This document shows, in pieces, positions 34,566 to 45,491 of a DNA stretch of 64,000 nucleotides (position 1 is its first letter; the number at the start of each line of letters is the position of its first letter). The notes beneath the pieces were generated by a model. It searched no databases. It was given only the letters and a program-made list of their open reading frames with translations, and was not told the origin of the DNA. The stretch is taken from NCBI GenBank assembly GCA_019009955.1, contig CM032232.1, positions 51,037,501-51,101,500 on the forward strand. The letters are read 5' to 3'. Position numbers and translations under genes: made by a program. This DNA is from Riptortus pedestris. Lineage: Eukaryota > Arthropoda > Insecta > Hemiptera > Alydidae.

Positions 34566-35697
34566 AGAAAAATTTGCCAACTAGTCTCTGCCTGTACACT
34601 CTACTTAGTTGTAAATACGTCAGAAACTCAGGAGACCTGAGTTCAAAACTATGAAGATTCCTATTTCATATTCACCAATAAAAAATAATTAAAGTCTGTA
34701 AGATTCATCTGACTTGAAGCAATTCTTCTCTCTCGGTAAGGCCTATTTCAAATCCGATTACGAACTGTGCTAAGCTAATCCACTTTGGAGCTTAAATTTG
34801 AACTAATAACCTGGGACGGGGAAGATGGAATTGAAATCATGTTTGCCAACTTGATAATTCCTTCATCAGTAATTGAAAATAAATTGGCTCAAGAATCTCT
34901 TCCTCAACCTTCATAATGGATTATCTAGAGAGGCTTTCTTTTTATTGTAGATAAATCTTTTCTTGGAAATTCTAAGGATTAAGGCTGCTTTAAAAAGGGG
35001 ACTTCTGGCAGAATTATCCCATTATCCGATTGCATTAGATGGGACTTACAGGCTCAAGGAGAGTTAAGAAAACTAAAATTAAAAAGAAATGGAAGAAAAA
35101 TATTGAAGAAAAAGAAAAGAAGATTTTAAGTGAAATATAATTTCTAATTAAGAGTTAAAAATAACTTAATGCTTAAAATGAAATTTCGTGATAAAGAAAA
35201 TACATAAATTGCACGAAATACAATATGATAACGTTATGCACAGAATTAAAATGCCTTAGTTCAAATCACTTATATGTATGTGCTCTCAAGTTCATATTAT
35301 ATTTGGTATAAGAAGTTTAAATAGAAAATAACATACAAAATTTCACAGTTTCTTCTTAATGAACACACAAGTTGAAGGTTAAAAATTGAAAATAAAATTG
35401 TCAATTTGAAGATTTTATAAAATTTGTCGACATACTCTCGTACTGGTTCGATTTCAACCATTAACTAATTTAATATTTAGTTTAACATGTATGTATGTGT
35501 GTGCGCCTACGTTTGTGTGTGTGCGTGCGTGGGTGTGAGTGTACGTGTGTGGGATTGATGAACACTTCCTTGAAGAGCACATACTCAGTATAAAATTTCC
35601 CTTGAGTTAGTTAATACTTGGTCAAGTATCGAGCATTCGCTAGAGAGCGTGCTCGGCACTGATAACCTTTTTAAAATAATAGTAAATGTCATTGGAT
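34566..35697. other. no recognised feature
   Basis: AT-rich. 'tgtgtgtgcgcctacgtttgtgtg' near 35490-35550 is a GT-rich tract. No genes or repeat families recognised. Confidence 0.4.
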
Positions 35698-35946
35698 TTT
35701 AGCAGATTATTCTTAAGGGAAATCAGGGCAATTGAGCTTGTACTCATAACTCGATTTTCAAAACATTTTCCTCAAATGTCCATATATCCTTCCCAGGAGA
35801 TGAAGAAAATAAGATCCGCTCAAAACTTTATACATGTATACATACACGTGTGTGTAACCTTGTCTATATCTTGCTCTAGCAATTGCAATTCATGTTTGAT
35901 CATTACAAACGTCGCTACATAAAATTCCATTTAATACTGTCACATC

Positions 35947-36969
35947 AAGTTCGTTAACGAGAGGGCTGATAGTGAAGCCAATCTCGGTCATTCCTTGGCG
36001 TCTGCAACACCAGTTCCTCTCACTCCAAACGAGATTGCTGCACCTCTGATTGAAGACATCAACAGGAGCTGGAAGGACTTGTGGGAGGAGTCCGATTGCA
36101 GCAAGTTGAAGATGGTGAAGAAGGACCTTGCGGCATGGGAGTCTTCATCGAGACACCATCGTGGGAGGAGGTGCTGATTTGCAGGCTCCGGCATGGCCAC
36201 ACTAGGCTGACACATCTCCATCTAATTAAAGGTAGGAACACTCCCTCCTGTGCAGTGTGCCGCAAAAACCTTACTGTTAGGCACATTTTAGAAGAGTGCA
36301 GGAAATACAGAGGCATCCTGGCTGACCTCGGTATTCCAAGGAACCTTGGCGACGCCCTAGCAAACAGTAGAGCGGCCACTGACAGGGTAATAAGGTTTCT
36401 CCATTTAAGAGGCCTTTCCAGCCACATATAGCTAAGGTTTCTCCTCTTTTAACGTTATTGTGAGAGTTTTGGTTAATGTTTATTTTATCTGTTATTTTAA
36501 TGGTTATCTTAATAGGCTTTAAGCTCGATGTTTATATTTATGGATTCAATTTTAATATTTATTTTGATAGCTCGAACCTTATTGTTATTTTAATGTTTTT
36601 TTTTTTTTTTGAAATAAGCTTTAAGTTGGATGTTTATATTCTATAGTTTTAATTTTAATATTTACTTGTATAGCTCTAACCTTGTTGTTATTTTAATGGT
36701 TGTATTTATAATGCTCTTTTAATAATCTCTAGGCTTAATGTTTATATATATAGTTTTTTTCCCTTAACTTTGTTGTTATTAATGGCTGTGATTTCGATGT
36801 TTTTTTTTTTTGTTTTTTCTCTCGTGATGAGCTTTAAGTCTTATGCTGTCATGTAATAGTTAATTAGAGATGTAGTCCATAAGTTATTCTGCCTTAATGG
36901 GTCGAAATGGTTTCTGTGATACCGGCAAGTGGGTGTAGTGTACAGGCATACGGCCGAAACCCCCCTTAC

Positions 36970-37018
<49 letters not shown>

Positions 37019-37210
37019 TTAAAAAAAAATGTAAAAAATATTTGCATATTTATATATATATATTAAAAAAAATAAAAAAGTCGGCCTAGCATGCGTGTGC
37101 CTGGGACTTCCCATGACTGGGGAACTCAAAGACGGTGTGTAGAGTGTTGGGCATTGATAACCGTGCAGTTTTTTGCCCAAAATCAAACAAACAAACAAAG
37201 TTCGTTAACG
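35947..37210 (+). mobile_element. 5'-truncated LINE with 13-bp duplication
   Basis: AAGTTCGTTAACG occurs at 35947-35959 and again at 37198-37210 and bounds the insert 35960-37197. The insert holds the last part of ORF2 (to 36431), a T-rich 3' untranslated region, an A run of about 45 at 36970-37014, a further 'gtcggcctagcatgcgtgtgcc...' segment, and a terminal (CAAA)n tail next to the duplication. Confidence 0.85.
35990..36431 (+). pseudogene. LINE ORF2 C-terminal fragment
   Basis: Two overlapping frames (35995-36177 and 36081-36431) carry the extreme C-terminus of a LINE ORF2 protein. The second reads WEEVLICRLRHGHTRLTH, then CAVCRKNLTVRHILEEC, the CxxC...H....C motif typical after the RNase H domain in Jockey/I/Loa-like families, then LADLGIPRNLGDAL, and stops at TAG (36429-36431). 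The upstream frame (APLIEDINRSWKDLWEES) looks like the preceding linker displaced by a frameshift near 36130. Reverse transcriptase, endonuclease and most of RNase H are missing by 5' truncation. Confidence 0.75.
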
Positions 37211-37643
37211 GCTAATATTGTGCAGGGTAGAATCGGGGTGTATTTCAAGTGGAAGAAAATCAGAAATCAAAAATTTTCCTTTACTATGAGTCTGTTAGTA
37301 AAATTGTATGTAATCAATATTTTTGCAAACGTTCTATAAATGGTGTCAATTGAATATTAACCTAGATTTTTGCATTTTAAAATTTTCAGCTGTCAGTAAA
37401 CCTCTACTTTTAGTAATCGTTCTTTAGCAATAAGCAAATGTACATAATGAAAACTTATTATCCAAGCTTTAATATCAAATACTGTTTGAAGGGCCTGTAC
37501 TAGACGGGATACATTCAAATGTGTTGTCTGATGACGCCATCAATTAAGAGTTTTAAAAAAAATAGTGAATACATGTTGAGATAATTAGTATGTCGTAACA
37601 GCACGTGGGAACATTTTCTTAACTCACGCAGCTCCGGATTTAT

Positions 37644-37989
37644 GGAGTATTGTCCCGTTTATTTTGTAAATATTTATAAATAAGACAAAGTGAGCTGGGG
37701 AGAAGAGTGCATCTGCCCCGACCTATTTCTCAGTGCATTAGTGGTAATCTCCTGGGAGCGGGCCAACGGATTTAGATGCCAAGCTTTTCAAATGTCAATG
37801 GTTCACTCAGACACCCATCAGCTATTGTTGCCAGCCATATGCAAATATTGCCAATACATCACTCAATAAAGGCCGTCTCCATTCTTATTTATTTATTTAG
37901 TGTATTTATTATCACTTTTCATTGGTACATAGATGTATTGTCAATACAAAAAAGAGTATTGACCCTTTGTTTTCGCTTCTAAAATTTTT
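37644..37989. other. no recognised feature
   Basis: Slightly GC-richer stretch with no motif. A 68-codon frame at 37776-37982 is unrecognised. Confidence 0.35.
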
Positions 37990-38097
37990 ACGCAAGCTGA
38001 TTTCCTCATCTAAGCTGTAGCTGTGTGCACTCAAATTTCTTCAAATTCAATCAATCGTTTTCATTAAATGACAAAAATGAGGTCCGTTCAAATTTTT

Positions 38098-38189
<92 letters not shown>
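37990..38189 (+). repeat. HEAD-HINE head with (TC)n and (TA)n
   Basis: A degraded head ('gctgatttcctcatctaagctg...caaatttcttcaaattcaatcaatcg') leads to (TC)n at 38100-38141 and (TA)n at 38143-38189. The element stops after the microsatellites. Confidence 0.65.
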
Positions 38190-38193
<4 letters not shown>

Positions 38194-38579
38194 AATAGTT
38201 TAATAGAAACCGCGGACGTTTTAAACATTTTGTTTAAAGAATAATATTTTAAACCCCCCGCCACTCCCCCCCCAATATCAAGAATAATGCAATAGAATAA
38301 GCTGCATAACTTTCTTAATGAAGTCAAATTAATATGTTATTGGTTGTTTCGCTTTATGATTATTACGAGTTTTAATTTTTTTATCACTTTGATTGTTTGC
38401 TCATTCTTTATGTATATTATTTGTGTTTTGGTTTCTTTTTCTTTTATTTTAATTTCAATAACAAATTTATGAACTTGACACCTATGAATTTTTATGTATT
38501 ATGAACATATCCTATGTTATATACTATCGTAATATGTTACATGTAAATAAACGCCCTTTGTGCATGGCTAATTTGCAAA

Positions 38580-38639
<60 letters not shown>
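38190..38639. other. AT-rich; (TA)n at 38581-38634
   Basis: No gene. The (TA)n tract is the target into which the LTR retrotransposon at 38640 inserted. Confidence 0.5.
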
Positions 38640-39007
38640 TGTAACTGTCGAGCCTTAGAGGTACTCCGCTGTCTCTCTATATCTATGAAATCAGAGTGAT
38701 TAGTACTGGGCTTTAAAAGAGGTAGCAGCACCGCACCTGTCAAGGGACTGACAGCGGAGCCCTGTGAATCCAAAGGTCAATTGAGGAGGACAGGAATCGT
38801 GAGTCGACTCCCAAGATGCAAACAGAGTAAGTGTTTCTTTAATTATCTAGCCTAATTTTGCTATATCTCTGATTAAATAGATAAATTAGCTCTTATAGCA
38901 GAGATGGTGGAAACGGGAATGCTTGCCGTGCAAAATATGACCCTGAGAAGTAGCCGGTAAATAGATTAAATTTAAATAATAATAATTATAATTAACCTTT
39001 CATTATA
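38640..39007 (+). repeat. 5' LTR
   Basis: Begins TGTAACTGTCGAGCC and ends CTTTCATTATA; the exact 3' base is uncertain by a few positions because both flanks are AT-rich. It contains 'gggctttaaaagagg' about 70 bp in, a TATA-like candidate for the transcription start. ATAT on both outer sides may be the target duplication. Confidence 0.9.
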
Positions 39008-39129
39008 TAAAATGGCCCCAACGTGAAAGGGCACGGCTTAAACATTTTTTTTAAATTTAAACATTTAAAATATTTATTTTGGTTATTCATTTAAAAAAAA
39101 AATTTTTTTAATTAACATAGATTATAAAA

Positions 39130-40888
39130 ATGGATATTAATACTAATAGCAAAAGTTTTGAAGATAGGATTAGTGATGTAGAACAGGAAAGTAATAATTT
39201 GGATCTTGAAAATCTATCTATTGAAAGTGAACCGTTAGAGGGAACACAGACCAATAATATATATAAAGATCAGGCTAGATATATAATTCAATTAGAGGAT
39301 TCGGGAATACCGTTATCTACTGAGATAGAAAATTTGAGCATTTTGGGTTTTGAACAACCGCGAGGTACTTCTACCAGAATAATAGATAATTTAAACGATT
39401 TAAAAGGACAAAAAGAGGTCAGTAGGCCTATCGAAAAAGATCAAAACATGCTGGAAGCTATAATGAACTTAATAAAAGCAGGAAATACTAAATTGGAAGA
39501 TAAACTAGAAGAAAATAATAACAAACTAGATGAATTTGAACAAGAAGTTAGAAATAGTATTGAATCATTGAAAATAGATATCGAACAAACTCGAGTAGAT
39601 GTATCAAACGTGAGAAAAGAATTTCTGAATGAGATAAATAATCTTAAAAACGAAAATGAAATAAACTTAAAATCTTTAGAGAATAGGTTAGCAGGTGAAA
39701 CAGAAAATTTAAAAAAAAGAAACCGTTCAGACTAGAGGACTACTAAAAACGGAATTAATGGATGAAATGGATGCCAAAATAATAGAAACCCGACAAGAAC
39801 GCCATCAACAGAAAAACTTAATTCGGAATGAATTAAAAGGGGAAATTGAGCATGAAAAGATTATTCAAGGGAAGATAAATGATCAAATAAATCTAAACAT
39901 TCAGAAAATAACTCACGAAAATAAACAAATAATTGAAGATAGATCGTTAATACAAATAGAGAATTTATTAGAGACAGATTTTAAAATAGGAGGTATAGCT
40001 GATGAAATGGAAAATATCCGGCAAGAATTAAAAATACTTCAGATAGGTCATTTGCCCAACTGTAAAGAAATTAGAGTCAATCCTGAAGCGAGATGTCCTA
40101 AATTTAGTGATAGTCGACAGGAGAGCCCTACTGACTTTCTGTCTGAATTAGAAAATTATTTTAACATTTATGGAGTTGATACATGGGGAAAACAAGAGTT
40201 AATTATTTCAGAGTGCATGAGGGGAGTTCCCAGAACTTGGTGGCTGATTGAAAAGGAATTTATTAGAAATTTCATTCATTTTAAAGAAAGATTTTTAAAT
40301 AAATATTGGGGAGAAGATAGGCAGGATGAATGTAGAAATCAAATTATCAATGGGAAATATATCCCAGGAGAAAATTTAACTATGGATGATTATGCCAGGA
40401 AATTATTTAAAGACTGTAAATATCTTAATCCACCTTTTCCTGAGTCTTATCAAATAAAATGCATAATAAAACACTTCCCATGGCAAATACAATGTATCTT
40501 GGGGGTCGGCCAAATAAGTAATAAAGAGAAATTTCTTGACCTTTTACAAAAATTACCAGCTCAGGATATCAGGAGGGGAACGGATGGAGAAGAAAATCGT
40601 GAGAATGAGGGAAACAACCCAAATAGAGTAAGAAATAGACAAAGAGAATTTTCGATAGAGAAAAGGGATCGAAATTCATGGAGTAGTCCACCAGGTTTGA
40701 CAGGAGACATAGTCATTTCCCCCCCTAGTAATAGCATTCATCCAAGAAACCCGGATAATGTTTCCCGACAATTTTATAATAGTAGTGGGAATTCAAATGA
40801 CAAACCACTCAACAAAAATTTTGGAAGAGGTAATGGGAGATTTGAAAATAGAAATTATAACGGTCAAAAAAAAAAAAAAAAAAATTAA
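39130..40888 (+). pseudogene. LTR-element Gag, one frameshift
   Basis: The structural protein of the retroelement particle. The frame from ATG 39130 runs to 39735, where an A8 run (39710-39717) shifts it. The other frame is open from before 39716 to 40888, so a one-base slip would give one protein of about 585 residues. The N-terminal 300 residues are Glu/Asn/Lys-rich and predicted coiled coil (for example NKLDEFEQEVRNSIESLKID). The second part holds a capsid-like domain: FLSELENYFNIYGVDTWGKQ, then GVPRTWW, FKERFLNKYWGEDRQ, MDDYARKLFKDCKYL, and IKHFPWQIQ. A basic, Asn/Arg-rich tail ends in a poly-Lys tract made by an A run. No CCHC zinc knuckle is seen. Confidence 0.8.
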
Positions 40889-41158
40889 ATTAGTAATATA
40901 GAAATATATAATATATTTATTGTTATAAATAAAAAGAAAATTTAGTAATATAAAAAAAATAAATAAAATTATATAATATATTCCATTGTTATAAATAAAA
41001 AAAAATAAAAAAAATAAAATAATATATCGTGTTATAAATTAAAATAAAAACAATGTTCAGTAAAAAAAAATAAATAAATAAAAAAAAAATGAAAATAAAC
41101 TAAAAAATTAAATAAAAATAATATAAAATATAATTTTTTTTTCTCTTTGGGGGGCATA
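40889..41158 (+). repeat. AT-rich tandem units, then polypurine tract
   Basis: About three degenerate units of 50-65 bp built on 'ttagtaatat...aatatattt.ttgttataaata' replace the expected pol region. TTTTTTTTCTCTTTGGGGGGCA follows, immediately before the 3' LTR, where the polypurine tract belongs. Confidence 0.7.
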
Positions 41159-41521
41159 TGTAACGGTCGAGCCTTAGAGGTACTCCGCTGTCTCTCTATA
41201 TCTATGAGATCAGAGTGATTAGTACTGGGCTTTAAAAGAGGTAGCAGCACCTGTCAAGGGACTGACAGCGGAGCCCTGTGAATCCAAAGGTCAATTTAGC
41301 AGGACAGGAATCGTCAGTCGACTCCCAAGATGCAAACAGAGTAAGTGTTTCTTTAATTATCTAGCCTAATTGTGCTATATCTCTGATTAAATAGATAAAT
41401 TAGCTCTTATAGCAGAGATGGTGGAAACGGGAATGCTTGCCGTGCAATATATGACCCTGAGAAGTAGCCGGTAAATAGATTAAATTTAAATAATAATAAT
41501 TATAATTAACCTTTCATTATA
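41159..41521 (+). repeat. 3' LTR
   Basis: TGTAACGGTCGAGCC to CATTATA, matching the 5' LTR. It lacks the duplicated CGCAC found in the 5' copy. Confidence 0.9.
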
Positions 41522-41732
41522 ATATATATATTCACACTGTAATTCGCAATGTTCCTCTCCCCGTTACCAAACTCAAGTTTTAAACGTTTTATATAAAACT
41601 ATAAGTCGAGTTCGTTAATGGCAAAAATCATACCAGAGGATGGGAGTTTAGAGGATGAAAAATTTTGAAATTCAAAATATCCCTTTTTTTATTGGATTTA
41701 ATGATTGAATTGATCCAGTCTTATCCGTCAAC
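41522..41732 (+). repeat. HEAD-HINE internal fragment
   Basis: The block 'gttaccaaactcaagttttaaacg...gagttcgttaatggcaaaaatc' of the HINE body without head or tail. Confidence 0.65.
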
Positions 41733-41765
41733 GATTCCTTCAAATGTTCATCAATTCTACCTAAG

Positions 41766-42278
41766 AGATGACAAATCTTTTTTTTTATTTATTCATTTAA
41801 ATGAGTTCCTCAACACCGGTGATTTACTCATAATTAAATTGAGCACAAAAAAGTGAATAGCAAAAAAAATCGAAAGAAGGAAACGGAATAGGAGTGAACA
41901 AAGGTGGTTTTGGTAGGTTCAGTGGAATACCATTTTTATATGAAACAAACAATATTGTATGGAAACATCAGGATGGTGAAAATAATATAAATGAAAATGC
42001 AAGTATCGTCTGGGGGAGGGGGGCAGGAAGGAAAAAAAAAATTATAATAAATTAATTATAACTTATAATTATAATTATAAAATACGGAAAAGAGAGAAAC
42101 AAAGAAATGAATACATAAAAAAAATAAAAGAAAGAAAAAAAATAGGAAAAAGAGAAAACCAAAAAAATGAATAAATAAAAAAAGGGGAGGGAAAGGGAAA
42201 CCAAAACATAAAAATAATAATAAATAAAATGAACGTTTATACACCCTGCTAATGTAGGAAGGAAGTGAGGAGTGGTGT

Positions 42279-42340
<62 letters not shown>

Positions 42341-42360
42341 AAATTGTAGATGACAAATCT
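41766..42360 (-). mobile_element. LINE 3' UTR insertion with 13-bp duplication
   Basis: AGATGACAAATCT at 41766-41778 and 42348-42360 bounds the insert. On the minus strand it reads from 'ctacaatttcc', through (CA)n (inverse of the (GT)n at 42275-42339), 'cactcctcacttccttcctacattagcagggtgtata', a T-rich section, 'ccatcctgatgtttccatac', to 'aatttaattatgagtaaatcaccggtg' and an A tail (T run at 41779-41787). No coding sequence; the 5' truncation lies within the 3' untranslated region. Confidence 0.85.
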
Positions 42361-43113
42361 GAGGTGCGTTCAAATTTATATGTATGTATCTGTATAGTTA
42401 GTTCTCTGTTACCGCTCTATCGATCACAATTTTCGTTTGATCCCTAACAAACTCTATTTAAAAGCATTTAATGTAAAGCTGAAGATCAAGTTCGTTAACG
42501 AATTCGATAGAGAGGGGGTATAAAGGGGGAGAATTTAGAAAATTCGATATATCTCCGATATTACACCTCGGATAGAACCGGATAGAAAACTTCTATTGAG
42601 CCTATCTTATTGCATATTTAATTGAATATACGTTGTTAGTACGCAACTTTTAGTTTTTAGCAATCAGTGATCCTCCACTACTACTCATATCACATTAGCA
42701 ATAGGTTTTTAATATCATGAACCGATTTATGAAAGCTTAAATACCAAATATAATTTTTATTGAACTTTTACCTTCAGTGAACATGCAACATTAGGACACA
42801 CATTGTTAGATGACATTATCAAATACGAATTTACTTTCTTAACTCAAAAATGTTTATTGTGTATAAACAATACTAGATATTCAATTGTTTAATTCAACGC
42901 TAAAGATCATATTAGTTATTGGCTAAAACCGGACGATGAATAAGGGGTGGGACCTATGGAGTTAGAGAGGGAACCCGAAAATTCATATCTCCGCTATTAT
43001 GAGTGGTATCGAAAAATGTTATAGAACAAATTTTGTTTACCTCTTGATGCTTTACAATTGTAGTTTTATACGTTTTCTCCTTACTCAAATATCAAGCAAG
43101 TTATTCCCATTCC

Positions 43114-43329
43114 TTGCTGACCCACGGCCACTTTATGACAAACAAGGACACACCGACTTGTAGACATTGTAACGAAACTAACTGTACATATCACATATTG
43201 ACTAACTGTCCACGAAGAGACAATTTAGACATACCACATGAGTTACAGGAACTTTTGACCGATAACAGTAATTATATAGACTCAATCATTAAACATCTAA
43301 AAGACATTAATATTTACAACACACTATAA
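43114..43329 (+). pseudogene. LINE ORF2 C-terminal tail
   Basis: The last 71 codons of a LINE ORF2 protein: LTHGHFMTNKDTPTCRHC, then NCTYHILTNCP (CxxC, H, C), an Asp/Leu-rich helix and the natural stop at 43327-43329. Compare the C-terminal motifs at 36241, 17940 and 61980, which belong to clearly different LINE families. The upstream protein is absent because of 5' truncation. Confidence 0.75.
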
Positions 43330-43384
43330 TCTACAATTTCTACACACTACTCCTCACTTTTTTCCTACATTAGCAGGGTGTATA

Positions 43385-43494
43385 CACTTAAGGGAAATCA
43401 GCTATTGAGGTCGTACTCATGACGCGATTTTCGAAATAATTCTTTAAAGGTCCATCCATCCTACCCATGAGATGACGAAAATGAGGTCCGTTCA

Positions 43495-43537
<43 letters not shown>

Positions 43538-43945
43538 CTGTTAACGCTCTAGCGGTCGCAATTTTTGTTTGATCGTTACCAAACTCGATATTTAAACGTT
43601 TTATGCTAACAGACAGATCAAGTTCGTTAACGGCTGAAATCGGACCAGTGAGAGTGGGGATTTTCGAAAATTCAAAATATCTCTGTTACCATACGTCGGA
43701 TCAGAAAATTGTATAGAACTAATCTTATTGCAAATTAAATTTACTATAAATAGTGTTCTATACATTTATTCTCTATCTTGAATATTAGCCGAGATATTTG
43801 CATTTTTATTAAATGTGGCCGATAACGGACGAGGGTTTCCCGCCAAAAGCTAGTTCGGCCCTTTGCCGTAACTGTTCGGCTCTCGTATGGAGATTTTCGT
43901 TTGGGGAAATGTGCTTAGTTTACGCAGCCCCTGCGACTTTTTTTT
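43385..43945 (+). mobile_element. HEAD-HINE copy inside a LINE, tail A
   Basis: 'cttaagggaaatcagctattgagg' starts this copy; the outer half of the head palindrome is missing. (TA)n at about 43498-43534, tail A from about 43817, ending 'gcagcccctgcgactttttttt'. Comparison with the uninterrupted LINE copy shows that about 40 bp of LINE sequence was lost at the junction. Confidence 0.8.
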
Positions 43946-44450
43946 GTTTCCCTTTCCTTTTTTTTTATTTATTCATTTTTTTTGTCTTTTCTTTATTTTA
44001 TTTGTTTTTATTTAATCATCTTTTTGGTTTTTTCATTTCCTTATTTTAGTATTATTTTTTTTTTAATTTCTTTCTCCTCTTCTTCCATTTTCATTTATAT
44101 TACTTTTTTTTTCACAAGCCAGATGTTTCCATATACAATAATCTTTGTTTCATATAAAACTAGTATGTCAATGAACCGAATCTAACCACCGCCTTTTGCC
44201 ATAGTTCACTCCTTTCCGTTTCTTTTTTTTTCCCCCTATTCGCTTTTTTTTGTGCACCATTGAATAATGAGTATATCGCCGGCGTTGCGGAACTCCTTTA
44301 AATAAATAAATCAAAAAAATGCCCACTCCTGCATATCCGATTTTGACTTAGAAAGACTTAGTGAATATATGGGTCGATGTTCCTACTAGTGTGCCATTCC
44401 AGCATGTGAGAAACCTCTTTGTTTACGTATCTCCAGCGCGATGGACCTTT

Positions 44451-45023
44451 TTTTTTTTTTTAAATTTGTTTCTGAACTAAATTGCTAAAAAGAGAGTAAA
44501 AACACAGTGTTTTTTCTGATGCAAGAGAAAAACTGCTCATTTAGAGGGCGGATTGGAGTAAAGTTTGTCTGGAGGACATGTTTGAGTTTGAGAAATGGCT
44601 CACTCTGAAGTTTGGAAGTTGATGCATGGCGTAGATTATGGGACCTTGTGGTGAGCTTTACCCAAACACATTTATCCGGGGTTTCTTCTTCTCAGCTGAC
44701 ACATATTAAAACACGGCCGGTTAAGCTTCTTTCTCAAGCCTGTTAAATATTTTAAGATATACAGTTGACGGGATTAGCTCTTCAGCTGGAACAGTTTAAT
44801 AATAGTATCAGTACAACCTTATCAGTATGATATCAGTCATCAACTGGCAGGCCTATCAGCTGATAAGAACCTAATCGTGGCTTTTAAAAACTGGTACAAT
44901 GATTTTCAATATATTAATGAAGAATGACAGAAAATAGCTATTGCTTCATAATAGATTTTTTAAGCAATTTTGGTGAAATCAGCTGAAAAATCCTAAAATG
45001 TTGATTGATCCTAACTACATGAT
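44451..45023. other. no recognised feature
   Basis: No repeat or coding signal recognised. Confidence 0.4.
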
Positions 45024-45491
45024 AAAAAGTCCGTCACGCAGGGGCTGCGTAAACTAAGCAGATTTCCCAAGTTCTGGTATAACACACTTTTGATCTCATC
45101 TCATCATGTTCTCTCTATTTCTATGTAAAATCGATGAGTAGAAAGGTGGAGGGGGGACTACTAAAGCCTGAAACAAGAAAGTTCTAATAACTCACTTAAT
45201 ACTTGAGTTATGAAAAAATGAAGTGAGAAACAGTTGTAAACCATGTATAGTTTAACAAGGTTGGGTCTTTAAAATTTTACAATCTTACTAATTATAACAT
45301 AGATATCTAGTTTGGTAACGATTAGATAAAATTGCGACCATGAGAGCGTTAAAAGGCAAATATATGTAAAGATTTGAACGGTGCTCATTTTTGTCATCTC
45401 CTGGGTAGGATGGATGGACATTTGCAATTTTGAAAATCCCGTCATGAGCACAATATCATTACCTGATTCCCTTAGGGGAAATCTGCTAAAA
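45024..45491 (-). mobile_element. HEAD-HINE copy, compact
   Basis: Both ends are intact on the minus strand: head GGGGAAATCTGCTAAA (plus-strand view) at 45475-45490 and terminus AAAAAGTCCGTCACGCAGGGG at 45024-45044. There is no (TA)n, and the tail is short and type D-like ('ttctctctatttctatgtaaaatcg'). Confidence 0.85.

Larger units (their letters stand above)
35698..37643 (+). mobile_element. HEAD-HINE copy interrupted by a LINE
   Basis: The head (TTTTAGCAGATTATTCTTAAGG) is at 35698 and the body reaches 'aagttcgttaacg' at 35959. It resumes at 37198 with the same 13 bases after the LINE, and continues through tail D to 'acgcagctccgg' near 37626. Confidence 0.8.
38640..41521 (+). mobile_element. 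gag-only LTR retrotransposon
   Basis: 5' LTR 38640-39007 and 3' LTR 41159-41521 (368 and 363 bp) are nearly identical; they differ by a few substitutions and a 5-bp CGCAC unit. A primer binding site TGGCCCCAACGTG lies at 39013-39025, and a G-rich polypurine-type tract 'tttggggggcat' lies just before the 3' LTR. Between them is only gag (39130-40888), then an A run and AT-rich tandem repeats. No protease, reverse transcriptase, RNase H or integrase is present. The element would depend on another copy's enzymes. Probably Ty3/Gypsy-related, not proven. Confidence 0.9.
43100..44319 (+). mobile_element. LINE 3' end, split by a HINE
   Basis: The first part (43100-43384) has the ORF2 C-terminus and the start of the 3' untranslated region ('cacactactcctcac..ttcctacattagcagggtgtata'). 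The second part (about 43946-44319) has the remaining T-rich UTR, 'gatgtttccatatacaataat' and 'gagtatatcgccggcgttgcgg', ending in AAATAAATAAATCAAAAAAA. Order and sequence match the minus-strand copy at 41779-42347, proving both belong to one family. The flanks cccattcc(ttgc) and cccactcctgc may be a diverged duplication. Confidence 0.8.
41733..44450 (+). mobile_element. HEAD-HINE copy with nested LINEs
   Basis: Head-proximal sequence starts at 'ccttcaaatgttcatcaattctacc' (41735). It is interrupted by a minus-strand LINE 3' end (41779-42347), resumes, and is interrupted again by a plus-strand LINE 3' end (about 43100-44319) that itself contains another HINE copy. It closes with tail D and 'ctccagcgcgatggacctttt' at 44430-44450. 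Confidence 0.75.

Noticed and set aside
34144..34640. VLDRxV heptad-repeat protein, possibly a coiled coil
   Set aside because: The periodicity follows from 21-bp tandem DNA repeats; the frame is broken at 34410 and opposite-strand frames are equally open.
41032..41250. Minus-strand frames inside the LTRs (also 38537-38773)
   Set aside because: Antisense of the LTR; both copies give the same peptide simply because the LTRs are duplicates.
42275..42339. (GT)n/(CA)n as an independent feature or a CRISPR-like array
   Set aside because: It is a microsatellite within the LINE 3' untranslated region. No array of repeats with unique spacers occurs anywhere in the window.
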